A stretch of 64,000 bases of DNA from Adiantum capillus-veneris. Its lineage: Eukaryota; Streptophyta; Polypodiopsida; Polypodiales; Pteridaceae. Below are positions 10,595 through 22,557 of the stretch, in pieces (positions within the stretch are counted from its first letter, which is position 1; every line of letters begins with the position of its first letter). The notes under the pieces were generated by a model, which saw nothing but the letters and a program-made list of their open reading frames with translations, ran no database searches and was not told the DNA's origin. Position numbers and translations under genes: made by a program. The stretch lies in assembly GCA_014529385.2 (NCBI GenBank), contig CM043965.1:10302912-10366911 (forward strand), given 5' to 3'.

Positions 10595-10605
10595 AACACC
10601 CACTT
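10595..10605 (-). promoter_or_regulatory. polypurine tract of the copia element
   Basis: Minus strand AAGTGGGTGTT, directly next to the 3' LTR. It is the primer site for plus-strand DNA synthesis and nearly the same as the tract of the plus-strand copia element (25722-25732). Confidence 0.75.
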
Positions 10606-10663
10606 GAAGGCCAACGCAGTCCAAGTGACCTGGTATGTACAATTGTGAAGCAATCTAGTGGCT

Positions 10664-12183
10664 TCAACCTATACCCATCAACTCACTGCAATGTGTGAAC
10701 CACTCCAAAGCTAAGCCTTTTGTCAAAGCATCTGTTGGGTTGTCGTCAGTGTGTACCTTGACCAAATTAATGAGCTTTTTGGCCAAGAAATCTCTAAGGA
10801 GATGATACCTGACTTCAATGTGTTTCGATTTGGAGTGAAACACGGGATTCCTTGCCAATGCAAGAGCACTCTGACTATCACAATATATCACTAGAGTCTC
10901 ATCAATGCCAATATTTTTGACCAAGCGAGATAACCATACCGCCTCTTACTTGTATCCGACAATGCAACGTACTTTGCTTCCGTAGTGGAAGACGACGTAC
11001 AATCTTGAAGACATGACCTCCAAGATACTGCTGCTCCAGCAAATATGAAGACATAGCTAGATGTCAATCTCCTATTGTCGACACAACCCGTATAGTCTAC
11101 ATCCACATAACCCACGATGGATGCATCACTGTTCCCAAAGCGTAAACAACTGCCGATTGTACCTTTGAGGTACCTAAGAATGTGCTTCACTGCTTCCCAA
11201 TGCTTGCTGCCAAGATTTGCCATATATCGGCTCACCACTCCCACTACAAAAGCAATGTCTGGTCTTGTGGCCACCATAGCATACATGAGATTGCCCGCTG
11301 CCGAAGAATATGGTACCTTAGCCATTTCAGCCCGCTCAGCATCAGATTTGGGTGCATCTTCCTTGTTGAGTTTCAAGAATGCCTGCATTGGGGTACTCAA
11401 TGCTTTCCCCCCCTGCATATTGAAACGCTGCAAAACTTTCTCAATGTATGTTTCCTGAGATAACTCAAGAATACGACGTTTGCGATCTCTTTTTATTCGC
11501 ATGCCAAGAAAGTGTGTAGCATCGCTTAAATATTTATTGCAAAATTATTGCTAAGTGTTTTCTTCAAGTTGGCAATTTCCGCAATGGATTTCCTAGCTAT
11601 AAGCATGTCATCAACATACAAAACTAGAATGATCATCGAGCCATCATCTAGCTTTCTTGTGTACAAGCAGTGATCCTCTTCGCTCCTTCTATATCCTTGA
11701 GACCTCATACATGCATCAAATTTATGATACCACTGCCTTGAACTCTGCTTTAAGCCATAAAGTGCCTTTTTGAGCTTACATCACGAGATGCGTTCTCCTT
11801 AACAAACCCTTCAGCCTGCTGCATGTAAACATCCTCATCGAGATCCGCGTGAAGAAATGTTGTCTTCACATCCATTTGGACAAGTTCCATGTTCTCAATC
11901 GCTACAAGACCAAGTACGATTCTAAGCATTGTCATCTTGACCATGGGCAAGAAGATTTCATCAAAATCGACTCCCTTTTGCTGTTTGAACCCTTTGGCTA
12001 CATTCTAGCCTTGTACTTTGGATTTGGATCACCTGAGGTAAATTTCTTCTTGTAAACCCATTTGCAAGGTAAATCTCTCGCATCATTTGGTAGTCCTACC
12101 AAGTCCCAAGTGTCATTAGCCAGAATCGAGTTATACTCAGATTCCATACCCTGATCCCACTTCACCACATCATCCGTCATCAT
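10664..12183 (-). pseudogene. copia reverse transcriptase and RNase H, broken
   Basis: Read leftwards: WDLVGLPNDARDLPCKWVY (about 12095), MDVKTTFLHADLDEDVYMQQ (about 11870-11825), VLYVDDMLIARKS (about 11620-11590, catalytic YVDD intact), then VVSRYMANLGSKHWEAVKH and the RNase H blocks VDYTGCVDNRRLTSSY, SWRSCLQDC, TTEAKYVALS, with YCDSQSALALARN and DALTKGL near 10870 and 10720. Breaks lie near 10910, 11515, 11725 and 11960. It is close in sequence to the intact RT at 24060-25643 but from a separate family. Confidence 0.88.
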
Positions 12184-12389
12184 GGCTTCTTGGTAGCAGC
12201 TTGGCTCACTGCAATCGATCTACATGATGTAATCAAGACCTGGCTCAAAACGCGCAGGTGGACGAGAGACTCTAGTAGACCGTCTCACTCCTTGACCATT
12301 GCTATCCGCTCCCTCTAGAGCATTGCTAGTGGAAGGTACATCACTAGCCCGCTGAGTTGATTTCACTGTCTTTGAGGCAACATCCTCAA

Positions 12390-12740
12390 AAGTGACTCTC
12401 CCAATCTCTAATGATTCATAGGTTGTTTATGCATCTTCGACTCGTTGAAGATCACATCTGAACTATGGATGACTCGACGAGATTCCGGGTGCCAGAGATG
12501 ATATTCCATCTCTCCATCTGCACCATATCCAATGAAAATACATTTGTGTGACTTTGGCTCTAACTTCTGTCGAAGTTGTTTAGGCATTTCTTAGATGCAA
12601 TTGACATTTCCGACACCCTTAATGTCTAGTTCGTAAGCATCACCAAGTCTCACTTTGCCACAAGAGTGAGAATAAGTAGAGAACCACTTTCTATGTGGTG
12701 TCACATGGAAACTCGCACTAGAATCTACTATCCAATTCTA
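12390..12740 (-). pseudogene. copia protease joined directly to integrase tail
   Basis: The protease start NWIVDSSASFHVTP (near 12737-12695) carries D-S-S where D-S-G is normal. After VRLGDAYELDIKGVGNVN and a stop, the next block is KCIFIGYGADGEMEYHLWHP (about 12570-12510), which in complete copia elements lies beyond the integrase core. The pre-integrase zinc finger and the whole DDE core, about 1 kb, are therefore missing at about 12598. Confidence 0.75.
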
Positions 12741-12959
12741 TGCATACTGCGCATCTTCTGTACAAGAGCCTCGACATGTCGATCTGTTGTGAAGAACAAT
12801 ACATCAAAGGTGCATAACAACCGCTGGAAGAGTCTCTACAATAGGAGCATTTGAAGACTCTAGCACATTGATCTCCTCTAACTTTGCTTTGCCCTTGTTT
12901 GAATCATCAGACTTAGAAGTGTCACCGGATTGTTTATCCTTCTTGCTTTGCTACCATTT

Positions 12960-13688
12960 CCTGCAATCCTTCTTCACATGCCCTTTTTTATGGCATGATA
13001 GCACTCGACATTACGCATAGAACCCCGAGACTTACTGCGTGAGCCCCCACGTTCCTTGCTTTTGGCACGACTTTGAGAGCGACCCCTGTGTCTATCACTA
13101 GCAACATACGCATCACCATCCTTCTTGCCTTCGAGAGTTTTGCTGGCGAATCTCCTAGGTAAAAAAACTCCCAAGGACGTCATTGTACACCAGACCGGTA
13201 TTGGGTGCTAAGTTGCTAATTGCAGTGCAGAACGTATCCCAATATGAGGGTAAACTGCATAGCAAGAAGATACATTTGATTTCCTCATCGAAGACCAAAC
13301 CCTGAGTGGTCAACTGAGTGAAAATGATATTGAACTCATTAATGTGAGTAGAAATAATGCCCTATTCCTTCATACGAAGGTCAGTCAGCTTCTTCATCAA
13401 GAAAACCTTATTAGTGGAACACAACTTATCCCATACATCTCTAGCAGTCCTTTCTCCAACTATAGTAAAGTACACAGATTCGTCCAAATGCAAACGGAGG
13501 GTAGATTTGGCCTTAGCATCAAGTTTCTCCCACTCAACATCTGTATACTCACTCTCTGGGCGCTCCATGATAGGATCTAGCTGGCCTTTTTGTATAAGAA
13601 CATCTTGAATCTGCTCTTTCCAGATAGCAAAATTTGTCCCATCAAATTTTCGGATATTGTAAATATCCTTTTCACCACTAGACGACAT
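12960..13688 (-). pseudogene. copia Gag (UBN2 type) with zinc-knuckle relic
   Basis: An ATG at 13688 opens a 108-codon frame with YNIRKFDGTNFAIWKEQIQD and the UBN2-type gag domain. It breaks at 13362. A second frame (13183-12974) has the basic RS-rich linker (SRSRAKSKERGGSRSKSRG) and the start of a CCHC knuckle (ECYHAIKKGM), whose second cysteine is lost. Gag forms the particle that packages the element RNA. Confidence 0.82.
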
Positions 13689-14802
13689 GGCTGCAAACTA
13701 AAGATAATATGGTGATAAACACTAGTAATTCTGGAAAAAATTCAGCAAAGTTTCCCCAGAAAAACTGACAGAATCTCAATCCAAAATTGTACACAAGAGA
13801 TCTGTAACGCATCAAAAGTAATGCTCTCAAAGAATAAGACGGACGCATCAACCACTAATTGTGCATAAAAAGTCAAAATATGACCCAAGACTGCCAACAC
13901 GACGTCAAATGCACCTAGCCCTCTCTATACATGTCCTATGGCTAGGCCACGAAAAAGGGGTACTCCAGCAACCTGTATCACCAAAAGGATCTCAACATTG
14001 GAGAATCCCCCAGGTCAAGAAAACCTCACGCTATCAACCCTCACAAAAGGTTATGCAGACAAGAAACTAGCCCAGTCTCAGAAAGGGCCTCCGAACTGAG
14101 TCTCAGAAACGGTCGGGACTACCAGAAACAAGCCAAATCAGCTCCACAAAAAGTACATATGGCAGTTTTCGCAACTCAACATACATCCGCTGTCAACAAT
14201 ACTACAAGATGCAGTATACGAGCTCAAACAGGCGCCAAACGAAATTTGCAAGCAGTAAACAAATCCCTGCGGGGAGTAAAACCGCTCTCAAAAGAGCTCA
14301 AGCACTTTCAAAAGTGCCAAAACAATGCATATCCGCATCAAGTACTCCCACTGAAATCTGTGTTGATGCTAAACTGCAACCTGTAAGAAACCTGGATGTC
14401 CTGTATGTATGCAAGAACCTGTGAGGAGATGGATGCTTGAAAAACCTGAGACAATGTGGATGCCGAAAAGTGCTCATAATCAGCACATAAACACCGTCTC
14501 AATAACACATAATAGCCATAACGGCTATATACCATCCCAAAATAGTCTTTGAACAACCTACACATGTGTCCTGTACCTGTACCTGTATCTGTAGCAAAAG
14601 TGGAGTTGAAAAATAAAACTCCTGTAGCGTAGCTCGGATGAAGCTTTCGACTGCACGAACAGCTTCAAAAGGGGGGTGAAACTTCAGGACACCTACTGGA
14701 AACACTCTCGGAACGCTGAATTTGCCGATGCCGAAATCGAAAACCTGTTTGCACTCTTGAAAGTGCGCGCACGCGGATGCGAAAACGGCAAGCGCAAACC
14801 TC
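13689..14802 (-). other. copia 5' untranslated leader
   Basis: About 1.1 kb between primer site and gag start, with no coding motif. The plus-strand copia element has a leader of the same length (21473-22557). Short frames here are chance. Confidence 0.65.
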
Positions 14803-14814
14803 GCTCTGATACCA
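14803..14814 (-). promoter_or_regulatory. primer binding site, tRNA-iMet
   Basis: Minus strand TGGTATCAGAGC, two bases inside the 5' LTR. This 12-mer matches the plant initiator-methionine tRNA 3' end and fixes the element orientation. Confidence 0.9.
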
Positions 14815-14816
14815 GT

Positions 14817-15121
<305 letters not shown>

Positions 15122-16029
15122 ACCCAAGCCAGTAGGTAGCACCCCCTCTCAACCCAGATTAGCTCCCAGCTTTTGGGAAAAGACTCTAGTCATTTTTGAA
15201 AACAAGGAATCTTCTTTTCGCCAGTCAGCTGTGGCCTTACCCTTCAAATTCTGATGCAATGAAAATAGTATCACAACAAGAACTAATGAGACAATAACTA
15301 AACTATGCCGCACTGTGATTTTAGCACATTGAGATCATTTTGTAATAGATGACAAATCTACTCAGAACTTGGAAGACAGAGCTCTTGCAAGCGTGTCTAT
15401 TATTGTAGCTACCGCACCTTTCTGCTTGGTGCTTGGGAGACATGGCTTCCACAACTGTGTCCCCTTATGTATGCACACACTTTGCAACATTTGAAACATA
15501 AATAAAGAGCATTTCAAAAATACAAGTCAAATAAAAGAAACATTGATAATTACTTGTCATGCAATTCCTCATAAGCATTAACTAAGTATATTTGATTTTT
15601 CAACTCAAATCAACTCTAAATTACATAGATATATTTTGAATGGATTTTAGATGTTCCAAAACATATAGCTCATTTAGAGTGTGGCATGACCATTCCCATT
15701 ACATTTGCAGCTCCGATTTGGGCATTATGGAGTATTTTTTCCCTCTAGCCTAAAAAGAGAAAATAATGTTTTAAGCCACAAACTTTATTTTCAGTTCCTT
15801 AAAACATTATAAAATGTTAGAAAATGAATTCCAATAAATAAACTTTGATAGAATTCTACCAAAATACAATTTTGATGATACAATCCTATAATAACCTTTA
15901 TCAAATTTGAGAAGTAGAATATCATGTTTACTTTTCTTAACATATTCTATTCATTCCCAAAGGCTATGATGACATTTTGGATGGTCTTCTCTTGATGAAG
16001 CCATGTGGTTGTTACATATCCAGTGTTAG
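15122..16029. other. no gene recognised
   Basis: AT-rich, no frame or motif I can support. Confidence 0.5.
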
Positions 16030-16320
16030 AGGTAGCAGTATAATTCGATGGTAGTGACTTTGGCTAGAACGTTGAGCAGATGAAAGTAGGGTGATTGGCC
16101 TCTAGTTTCCAAGCTTAGTGTTATCTCTCTTCTTGTGTGGCAACTTGATGAGGCTGGTGTTTAAAAAGGTGTGTAGATTTTGAAATCCGAGGGACTCCCT
16201 CCACAATAATAGCAGGTGCCACCAAACTCTGCAAGGAACCCATCAAAACCAAGGCTTTTGCCTTTCTTGAGTAAATTAATGGCCTCCTTTAAATATGACA
16301 TTGAGAATGGTGAGTCGAGC
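16030..16320 (-). pseudogene. LINE reverse-transcriptase fragment
   Basis: On the minus strand one frame reads EAINLLKKGKSLGFDGFLAE (about 16287-16230) and, further on, NTSLIKLPHKKRDNTKLGN, a stop, then RPITLL (about 16145-16078). These are plant non-LTR RT blocks (KSPGxDGFPxEF … LIPKKGD…GNWRPITLL). Only about 290 bp is left, so it is an old relic. Confidence 0.7.
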
Positions 16321-16719
16321 AATAGAAGGCACATGTTAAGGTACTTATTTGTGTCTGCATGTAGAGATTTCTGCCTTATGCATAATAAGGTTGCATATTA
16401 ACACTCTTCCATGAGTTATGCTATAAACGTGGATGAAAAAGCTCTCGTTTTCGAGGGGATAAACCTCAACCAACGTGTTGGTGGGTTTGAAACAATTTTG
16501 AACAATTTTTCATCTAATCACCGCATGCCAAAGAGGATTGACTGACCAATGACGACTCGGTTTGGTCACTTTGAAGTTGATGAGTGTGAATCCTGGCTGC
16601 CCAAGGTTTGGTTTGTCTTATCCAACCAGGTTACCAACTGCCCAAGTTGGGGAAGCCAAATGAAAAACTTCATGACGCCACGTGGCAATGGGATAGTCGA
16701 TTTAGTTTTGGACTCGGGG

Positions 16720-17077
16720 GCAGATACATTGCACCTAGTCGGGCTCGGAATGGTGACCTCCCAAGCGAGACAAAAACGCAGTGCACCCACAAAATGAAAG
16801 CAAAGGCAAGCTCCCATAGGCCTAATCCCGACTCTACTCCCAGGCACCCGCGCCTCGGCCCCTCTCAATCCAGGTTGGGTTCTGGTTTCCCCACTCTCAG
16901 AAAAGTCTGCGTTTTCCCCCGCCGCCCGCCCGCCCCGGCCCCCAACTCCACATACACAGACGGAGGCACATTGCATGCTCTCTCTCTTCTTTGACACACA
17001 CACGAAGCGGCACATTGTTGTCTGCGCCATTCTGCTCTCTGGAGAGGGTGCTCACGCATATCCCCACCTTGGATCCC
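16720..17077 (+). promoter_or_regulatory. probable 5' region of the carrier gene
   Basis: Noticeably C-rich (about 16850-16945) compared with the AT-rich surroundings, ending in CT and CA runs just before the start codon. No clear TATA box was placed. Confidence 0.35.
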
Positions 17078-17995
17078 ATGAGTTTCAAAGGCTTTGTTGA
17101 AGGTGGAATTGCGGCAGTGGTGGCGGGATGCGCTACACACCCCTTAGATTTGATCAAGGTAAGAATGCAGTTGCAAGGAGAAGCCCATTCAAAGAGCCTC
17201 TCGGAGGGGCAATCGAAGAAATCTCATGTAAAGATGGCAGTTCAGGGAGGCGTGTTGGGTGTCGGATTGCAGATAGTACAAAAAGAGGGTGCCCTTGCAC
17301 TATTCTCCGGTGTGTCTGCAAGCGCCTTACGGCACGCCATGTATTCGACAACAAGGCTTGGGCTCTATGAGGTTTTGAAGCAGCAATGGGCAGATGAAGA
17401 TGGAAAGCTCCCCATTTCCAAAAAAATACTTGCAGGAATGATAGCGGGTGCAATTGGTGCTGCTGTTGGAAACCCAGCAGATGTTGCAATGGTGAGAATG
17501 CAGGCAGATGGGCGCCTTCCGTTTCATCAGCGCCGCAATTATTCGAGTGTGGCGGACGCGCTCTTCCAAATGGTAAGCACGGAGGGCTTCTCTTCGCTAT
17601 GGAGAGGTTCATTCCCCACTATACAAAGAGCTATGGTGGTAACAGCAGCTCAGTTAGCTAGCTATGATCAGATTAAAGAGAGTTTACTTGCGTCTGAGGT
17701 AATGCGGGATGGGTTTGCGACACATTTTGCAGCATCATTTCTAGCAGGTCTGGTGGCATCGATTGTGTCAAATCCGATCGATGTGGTGAAGACGAGGATA
17801 CAGAATATGATGGTGGTGCCTGGTTTGCCACCACCATATGTGGGCTCCTTAGATTGTGCCTTGAAGACTATACAAAGTGAAGGGCCCCTTGCTCTCTACA
17901 AAGGCTTTGTACCCAATGTTACCAGGCAGGGTCCTTTTACTATTACCTTGTTTATCACTTTAGAGCAGATTAGGTGCTTGCTCAGAAATTTCTAG
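17078..17995 (+). CDS. mitochondrial dicarboxylate carrier / UCP-like transporter
   Basis: An intronless frame of 305 residues from ATG 17078 to TAG 17993. It has three tandem mitochondrial-carrier repeats with signature motifs at residues 22 (PLDLIKVRMQ), 133 (PADVAMVRMQ) and 233 (PIDVVKTRIQ), spaced about 100 residues as in the family. The N-terminus (GFVEGGIAAVVAGCATHPLD) resembles plant DIC1-3 (also called UCP4-6), which are likewise intronless in Arabidopsis. The protein should sit in the inner mitochondrial membrane with six helices and exchange malate, succinate or related acids for phosphate. The upstream in-frame extension to 16991 lacks an ATG, so 17078 is chosen. There are no breaks, so it is likely functional. 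Exact substrate is an inference from the family. Confidence 0.92.
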   Translation: MSFKGFVEGGIAAVVAGCATHPLDLIKVRMQLQGEAHSKSLSEGQSKKSHVKMAVQGGVLGVGLQIVQKEGALALFSGVSASALRHAMYSTTRLGLYEVLKQQWADEDGKLPISKKILAGMIAGAIGAAVGNPADVAMVRMQADGRLPFHQRRNYSSVADALFQMVSTEGFSSLWRGSFPTIQRAMVVTAAQLASYDQIKESLLASEVMRDGFATHFAASFLAGLVASIVSNPIDVVKTRIQNMMVVPGLPPPYVGSLDCALKTIQSEGPLALYKGFVPNVTRQGPFTITLFITLEQIRCLLRNF

Positions 17996-19400
17996 CTCCT
18001 TACAAGTGGGCATATTTTCTGACTGGACATTTTTAGAGGGTTATTTTGAAACCCTTTAAAAACATTTTTATTGTAGAGTTTTTCCCAAAATGGGGACTGT
18101 CGACAGCTATTTAATGAATGAGCTGCTTGCACAACCCTCTTTGTCTTACACCATTTTTTGTGAAAGCTTCCTCAGTTCTTTGGGGAGTGCTTGATGTAGT
18201 TCGAATGCTCTAGACCAAAGAGTGTTGGACCTTCCGGCGAAAGCTCAGTCCTCCCTTTGAATAGCTTCCTCAGTTTTTAGTCGGCGGAAGGCTGTGACGA
18301 ATTCCGTCTGCAATATCTATACAGTACAATAGTTGGTGAATCCCATGTCTTGTTGTTGACCTAGATAGGAGACTCTGTATAGGGAATCCCCTCAGGCCTC
18401 TTCTCTTGAGTCACTTTCTTTGCCAACATTCATGTGTATTTGTGGCAAGGAGCTTCATCGTGATCGTAAGAGGTTCAGCATTCCTATGTGCATCGTTCAC
18501 AGATAGATCTTTTTTTTTTTTTTGTATTTAAGAAAGTCGAACAGAGGTCATCCAAGGACTTTGTCTTGCCCAAAACACCTACGAGAAAGAAGACAAAATC
18601 AAAACTACAGTTTCCTAGCAAGTGCACATGTGCATTGAGCATGGTAGTGTTGGACAATGTGCTTTATATAAACATTTCCATGCATTGATGTTGCTTTTTA
18701 GGCTAAAGCTATATATATGGTTGACCACTTTTGGTCATAGTTAAAAGAGGACACTGTGTTAAATTAACTCTCTTGGTGTCACAATAAAATATTAGCTTCA
18801 TCTCCAAAGTGACCTTGTTGTTACAAATTTGAATAATAAAGACACTCTCCTATCATTTTGACATTCTAATTGCTTCAATCCTGAATGGTGATGCCAACCA
18901 CTTAAACTTCAAAATTGACCCACCAACTACAAAAAGAGAAAATGTAAGGAAATTAAAACCAAGAGAATCATTGCCTTGGATGAGATGGTGGAGAGGTGTT
19001 AATCTATGGACCTAATTAGTGAATCATTCATGATGATTAGAATAATAACCAATGGCACAATATACTTGAGATAATCAATATGAAATCGAACTAGATTATT
19101 GGTAATGAAACTCACGCTCGAAGTGTGTGAAAGAGTGGGCTACTTAAATAGAAGTAGTGAGGTGTAGTTTAAGTGTAGTAAAATGTACATGGCTCCAAAG
19201 AGGTCCCAAGAATCTTCCCAAATAAGCCCCTACAAAGAGGGTTTGACCTATGAACTTTCAGGGAGAGATTTGGAAGCTTATACAACTCATTTGGAAGTAT
19301 ATACACTTTCATATAATTCACATGAAGGTTACATAGAAAGTGCCACATAGGTTAATGACCAAACTAGAGAAGATAAACACCACATATTGATGGTGGATAT
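17996..19400. other. 3' flank of the carrier gene, no further gene
   Basis: Probable 3' UTR first, then AT-rich intergenic sequence. A T-run lies at 18510-18522. Confidence 0.45.
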
Positions 19401-19406
19401 CTCTTT

Positions 19407-19598
19407 TTACCACAATGCATACAAAATATGTTTTTGGAGAAATCTTTTGGACCAATGTCCATGTTTGTCACACTCATAACATTTCTTTTTATTGATTGTG
19501 TTAGGGTTTAGACCAATTGGCCGGACATCCATCACACTGATCGTACTAACTTTATCTATTCTTTTGATCATATAGAACAATAAGGAGTAGTGAAGCAA
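19407..19598 (-). pseudogene. copia-type Gag zinc-knuckle remnant
   Basis: The minus strand reads KKCYECDKHGHWSKR (about 19490-19445), a CX2CX4H knuckle whose last cysteine is lost. It is a relic only, with no flanking gag domain recognised. Confidence 0.5.
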
Positions 19599-19636
19599 TT
19601 TTCAAATCCTCACTGAGTGCTCCACACACATCCTAT

Positions 19637-19640
<4 letters not shown>

Positions 19641-19684
<44 letters not shown>
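19641..19684. repeat. (CT)n microsatellite
   Basis: 44 bp of pure CT. A primer-site-like word TGGTATTAGAG lies 29 bp to its right (19714-19724, +), so it may be the tail of an old LTR. Confidence 0.9.
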
Positions 19685-19686
<2 letters not shown>

Positions 19687-19724
19687 CGCACGCATGACAT
19701 TTGCACACTCACACTTGGTATTAG

Positions 19725-20614
19725 AGTGCATAGCGATCGTTTTGAAAGCTTTGTGAGAATGCAATGGGAGCGTGTGAGCTCAGTTAAGAGTGATGTATGC
19801 TCTTGTGGAAGCTTAGAAAACAATGTGAATGATAGTGTGTAGGTAAAGGTGTTGCCCAAAAAACTATGCATGCCAGTACTGTATCCAAATTTATTTTTCT
19901 TTTTGTAGATTATAGATCTAAAAGTTATGTCTAGTAAGCCCCTTTGTTTCGACGTATCTACAACTTTGCATAAGAAAATTTCTACAAATTTCTCACCGTT
20001 TTGTTGATATTCAACTTAGACTAACTGTATGCATTAAATTTCAAGCTTTTTGTTTCACGCAATGTATGAGTTTGATGCACTTTTGGAAGCATGGTAGATG
20101 CTCAAAGTTGAGTGCATAAATTTTGAGTTGAAGGTGAAATTTGTAGAGCTTGAGGTTTGAGGTGTATGGTAGATTCTGATAAAGAAGAACCGGGTAGGTT
20201 TGGCCAACGACGGATACCCATTTCCGACCGAGGCAAAGTTGTCAGCATTGACACTACAGGTGCAGCTTTTTTCATAGGTTCTCACAAGAAGCTTTGGCAG
20301 TGATTTTGTGCTTCAGTTTATGGCTTTTGTGGATGGATTTGCATATGGTTACGGTGCATGGTTGATGCCCGTTATACATGCACTTTGGTGAGCACTTTTG
20401 AGTGTCGGTGAGCTCTCTTGATAGCATTGTTTCCACATTGATCAATTTTTCGGATTGCAACTCTTTCAACGCTTGTTTATACGCGGTCACTTCGTTTATG
20501 CACGTTGAGTGCATATTTCCATTGTATGCACATTGTGGAGCCATTTTGGCATTACTCTTTGGTATTGACTAGTGATTTTGGTTTATGGTTTTGAAACCTC
20601 TTTCGAAGACTATA
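19725..20614. other. no gene recognised
   Basis: No frame or motif I can support. Possibly the decayed inside of an old LTR element whose primer-like site is at 19714. Confidence 0.35.
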
Positions 20615-21155
20615 GTGGTCGAGGTGCTTGATGACTAAGGTGCTTGAGGTGCTTGTCGTGCTTGCTGTCTAAGGTGCTTGAGGTGCTTAATGACTAAAGT
20701 GCTAAGGTGCTCCATGACTAAGGTGCTTGAGGGGCTTGAGGTGTTCCACAAAGTCAAAGCACATCCCTACACAAAAGGGGGGGTGAGTCCTCATTGTAAG
20801 AGCTAGAGAGAGAACACACACACCCTCACACAAGTCAAGCCTTTCCTAATGAAGCAACAAGGACACATTTCAAGTTCCTCTCCATGTTGCCCTCATAAGG
20901 TACCTAAAGCTTATTGGTTGGCCTCTAAAGGGATCCAAGTATAAAATAGCTAATTTAATTAATTGTGTATGCATTTATCAAGTCCTCTCTCTCAAAGGGG
21001 AAAGGGAGACACTTGTCCCAAGGCTAGCATGCTTGCTTGATATGCACTTTGCATGTGATTGGCTAGGCTTAAAGGGGTCCAATGAGCTTCCATTATGAGC
21101 TAGAAGAGGGGGTCGACCAAAAAAGCTAGGGGCTTGCTTGCAGGGTATACTCTCC

Positions 21156-21202
<47 letters not shown>

Positions 21203-21254
21203 TCATTGTGTGAAGTGCAAAGTGCAAGAGCTCCATCTCCTTCTCCAAGATTGT
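20615..21254 (+). repeat. gypsy LTR fragment (copy A)
   Basis: Homologous to the middle of the complete LTRs at 30060-31612 and 38262-39805, with the same order: GTGCTTGAG minisatellite (20620-20746), then the ACACACACCCTCACACAAGTC region, then CTCCATCTCCTTCTCCAAG. Both ends are missing. The right end stops at about 21254, where sequence of another LTR begins. An AC tract (21159-21196) is expanded here compared with the other copies. Confidence 0.88.
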
Positions 21255-21266
21255 TGAGGGGAATGG

Positions 21267-21458
21267 TGTTGGGGTATAAAGCCCAATGTGGTCGCCCAGG
21301 TAAGTGGGCGGGCCGCCAGGTATGTACACATATTCTTTTGTAAAAACCTAATAAGAACTCACTATGCTCTACACATTACAGTAGAGCGAGTTCACCATAT
21401 CGTCGTGCTCTTCTTCGCGCACTCTCTCTCGCGTCACACTTCCGCTCGTACTCCTTCA
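21267..21458 (+). repeat. copia 5' LTR
   Basis: 192 bp, TGTTGGGG … CTCCTTCA. It contains a TATAAA at 21275-21280. The partner is at 25733-25924. Confidence 0.95.
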
Positions 21459-21460
21459 AC

Positions 21461-21472
21461 TGGTATCAGAGC
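21461..21472 (+). promoter_or_regulatory. primer binding site, tRNA-iMet
   Basis: TGGTATCAGAGC, two bases after the 5' LTR. Same site as in the minus-strand copia element. Confidence 0.95.
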
Positions 21473-22557
21473 TTAAATCGAGGCTCGGGGCAGCATTTAA
21501 AGGTAGCCAGAGTCACCTGCTCAGATTGGAGTGAGATTCGACAGGCGAAGACACGGCCCCAAATCTTGTGGGGAAGCCCGAAGGGCGTGGTGTTCTCAGA
21601 ATTTCTTCATGAGGTCATCTCCGCCACCGTTCGGCTTCGACAAAGTTCTGCGCAGGCCATTTTTGACTACGTGGTCTCAGCGGGTGCAGATGTGACTCTG
21701 CAAATTTGGGGTTTTGGCCTACGACTGTAGGTGCTGAGGATATCGGCACTCCCAGAGTGTTGATTTGTGGTTGTCTACACATCGAAGGACGGCTCACAGT
21801 TCTTGGAGGCGTGTCACATACGACACGGGCGCATCTACACACAGACTGTAGGCGACATTCACTAGTTCATCAGGTAGTTTGTGTTTGCTGCTTGATATTC
21901 CAGATTTCATCCTGACATTGCAGGTACTTCCACATGGGATGTATTGTAAGAGATTATGTATGTCTGTTGAGGGTTTGCTGGCTGTGAGTCACGCAGCAAA
22001 CAACCACCGCAGCAGTTACAACATATAGTGGGAAATTTGTGGATGTATGACTTTGTGGGAAGTCTATGTACTGTCAGATTTACTGCAGCCTTTGTTGAGG
22101 GTCGAGTGAGGTTTTATTGAGCTGGGGGATTCTCGAATGTTGAGATCTTTTCGGTGATACAGGTATTGGAGCGATCTCTCGAGCACCCTTAGAAAGGCAG
22201 CTAGGATGTATTGACTGTGAGTTAGACAGTTGGGATTGCATCTTTGCTTTACTGCCGTTGAGGCATTGTTGCAGTCTATGCTTCCAGGACAGTGACAGGA
22301 CAGTGAGAGACAGTACAGGTGCAGGACAGGTTTACCCACAACTTACAGTGTTAGAGAGACAATGGTTTTTTGAGCTGTTTTTTGGTCTGTTTTTTAGTAC
22401 ACCAAAGCCATTTTACAAAGGAGACTCTGCCGAAATTTATGCAGGATCTGAAGCTTTCTTGGTTCATTTGACAGGTTGATATTGGTTCAAAGGTCGGTTT
22501 ACAGGGGAAACTCTGCCGAATTTTTCCCAGGAAAGTAAACTACTGTGAAGCGTAGCT
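21473..22557 (+). other. copia 5' leader
   Basis: 1.08 kb between primer site and the gag start, with no coding motif. It probably holds the packaging signal. Confidence 0.7.

Noticed and set aside
16991-17077. Longer carrier N-terminus
   Set aside because: The frame has no ATG before 17078, and the family starts near this Met.
16566-17157. Minus- and plus-strand frames upstream of the carrier gene
   Set aside because: C/G-rich promoter region; no motif in either strand, overlap with the carrier start.
17154-17612. Frames on the minus strand within the carrier gene
   Set aside because: Antisense shadows of an intact conserved gene.
19400-20614. Plus-strand LTR element with primer-like site at 19714
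   Set aside because: No partner LTR, no coding motif downstream; the word differs from the iMet site and could be chance. Only noted.
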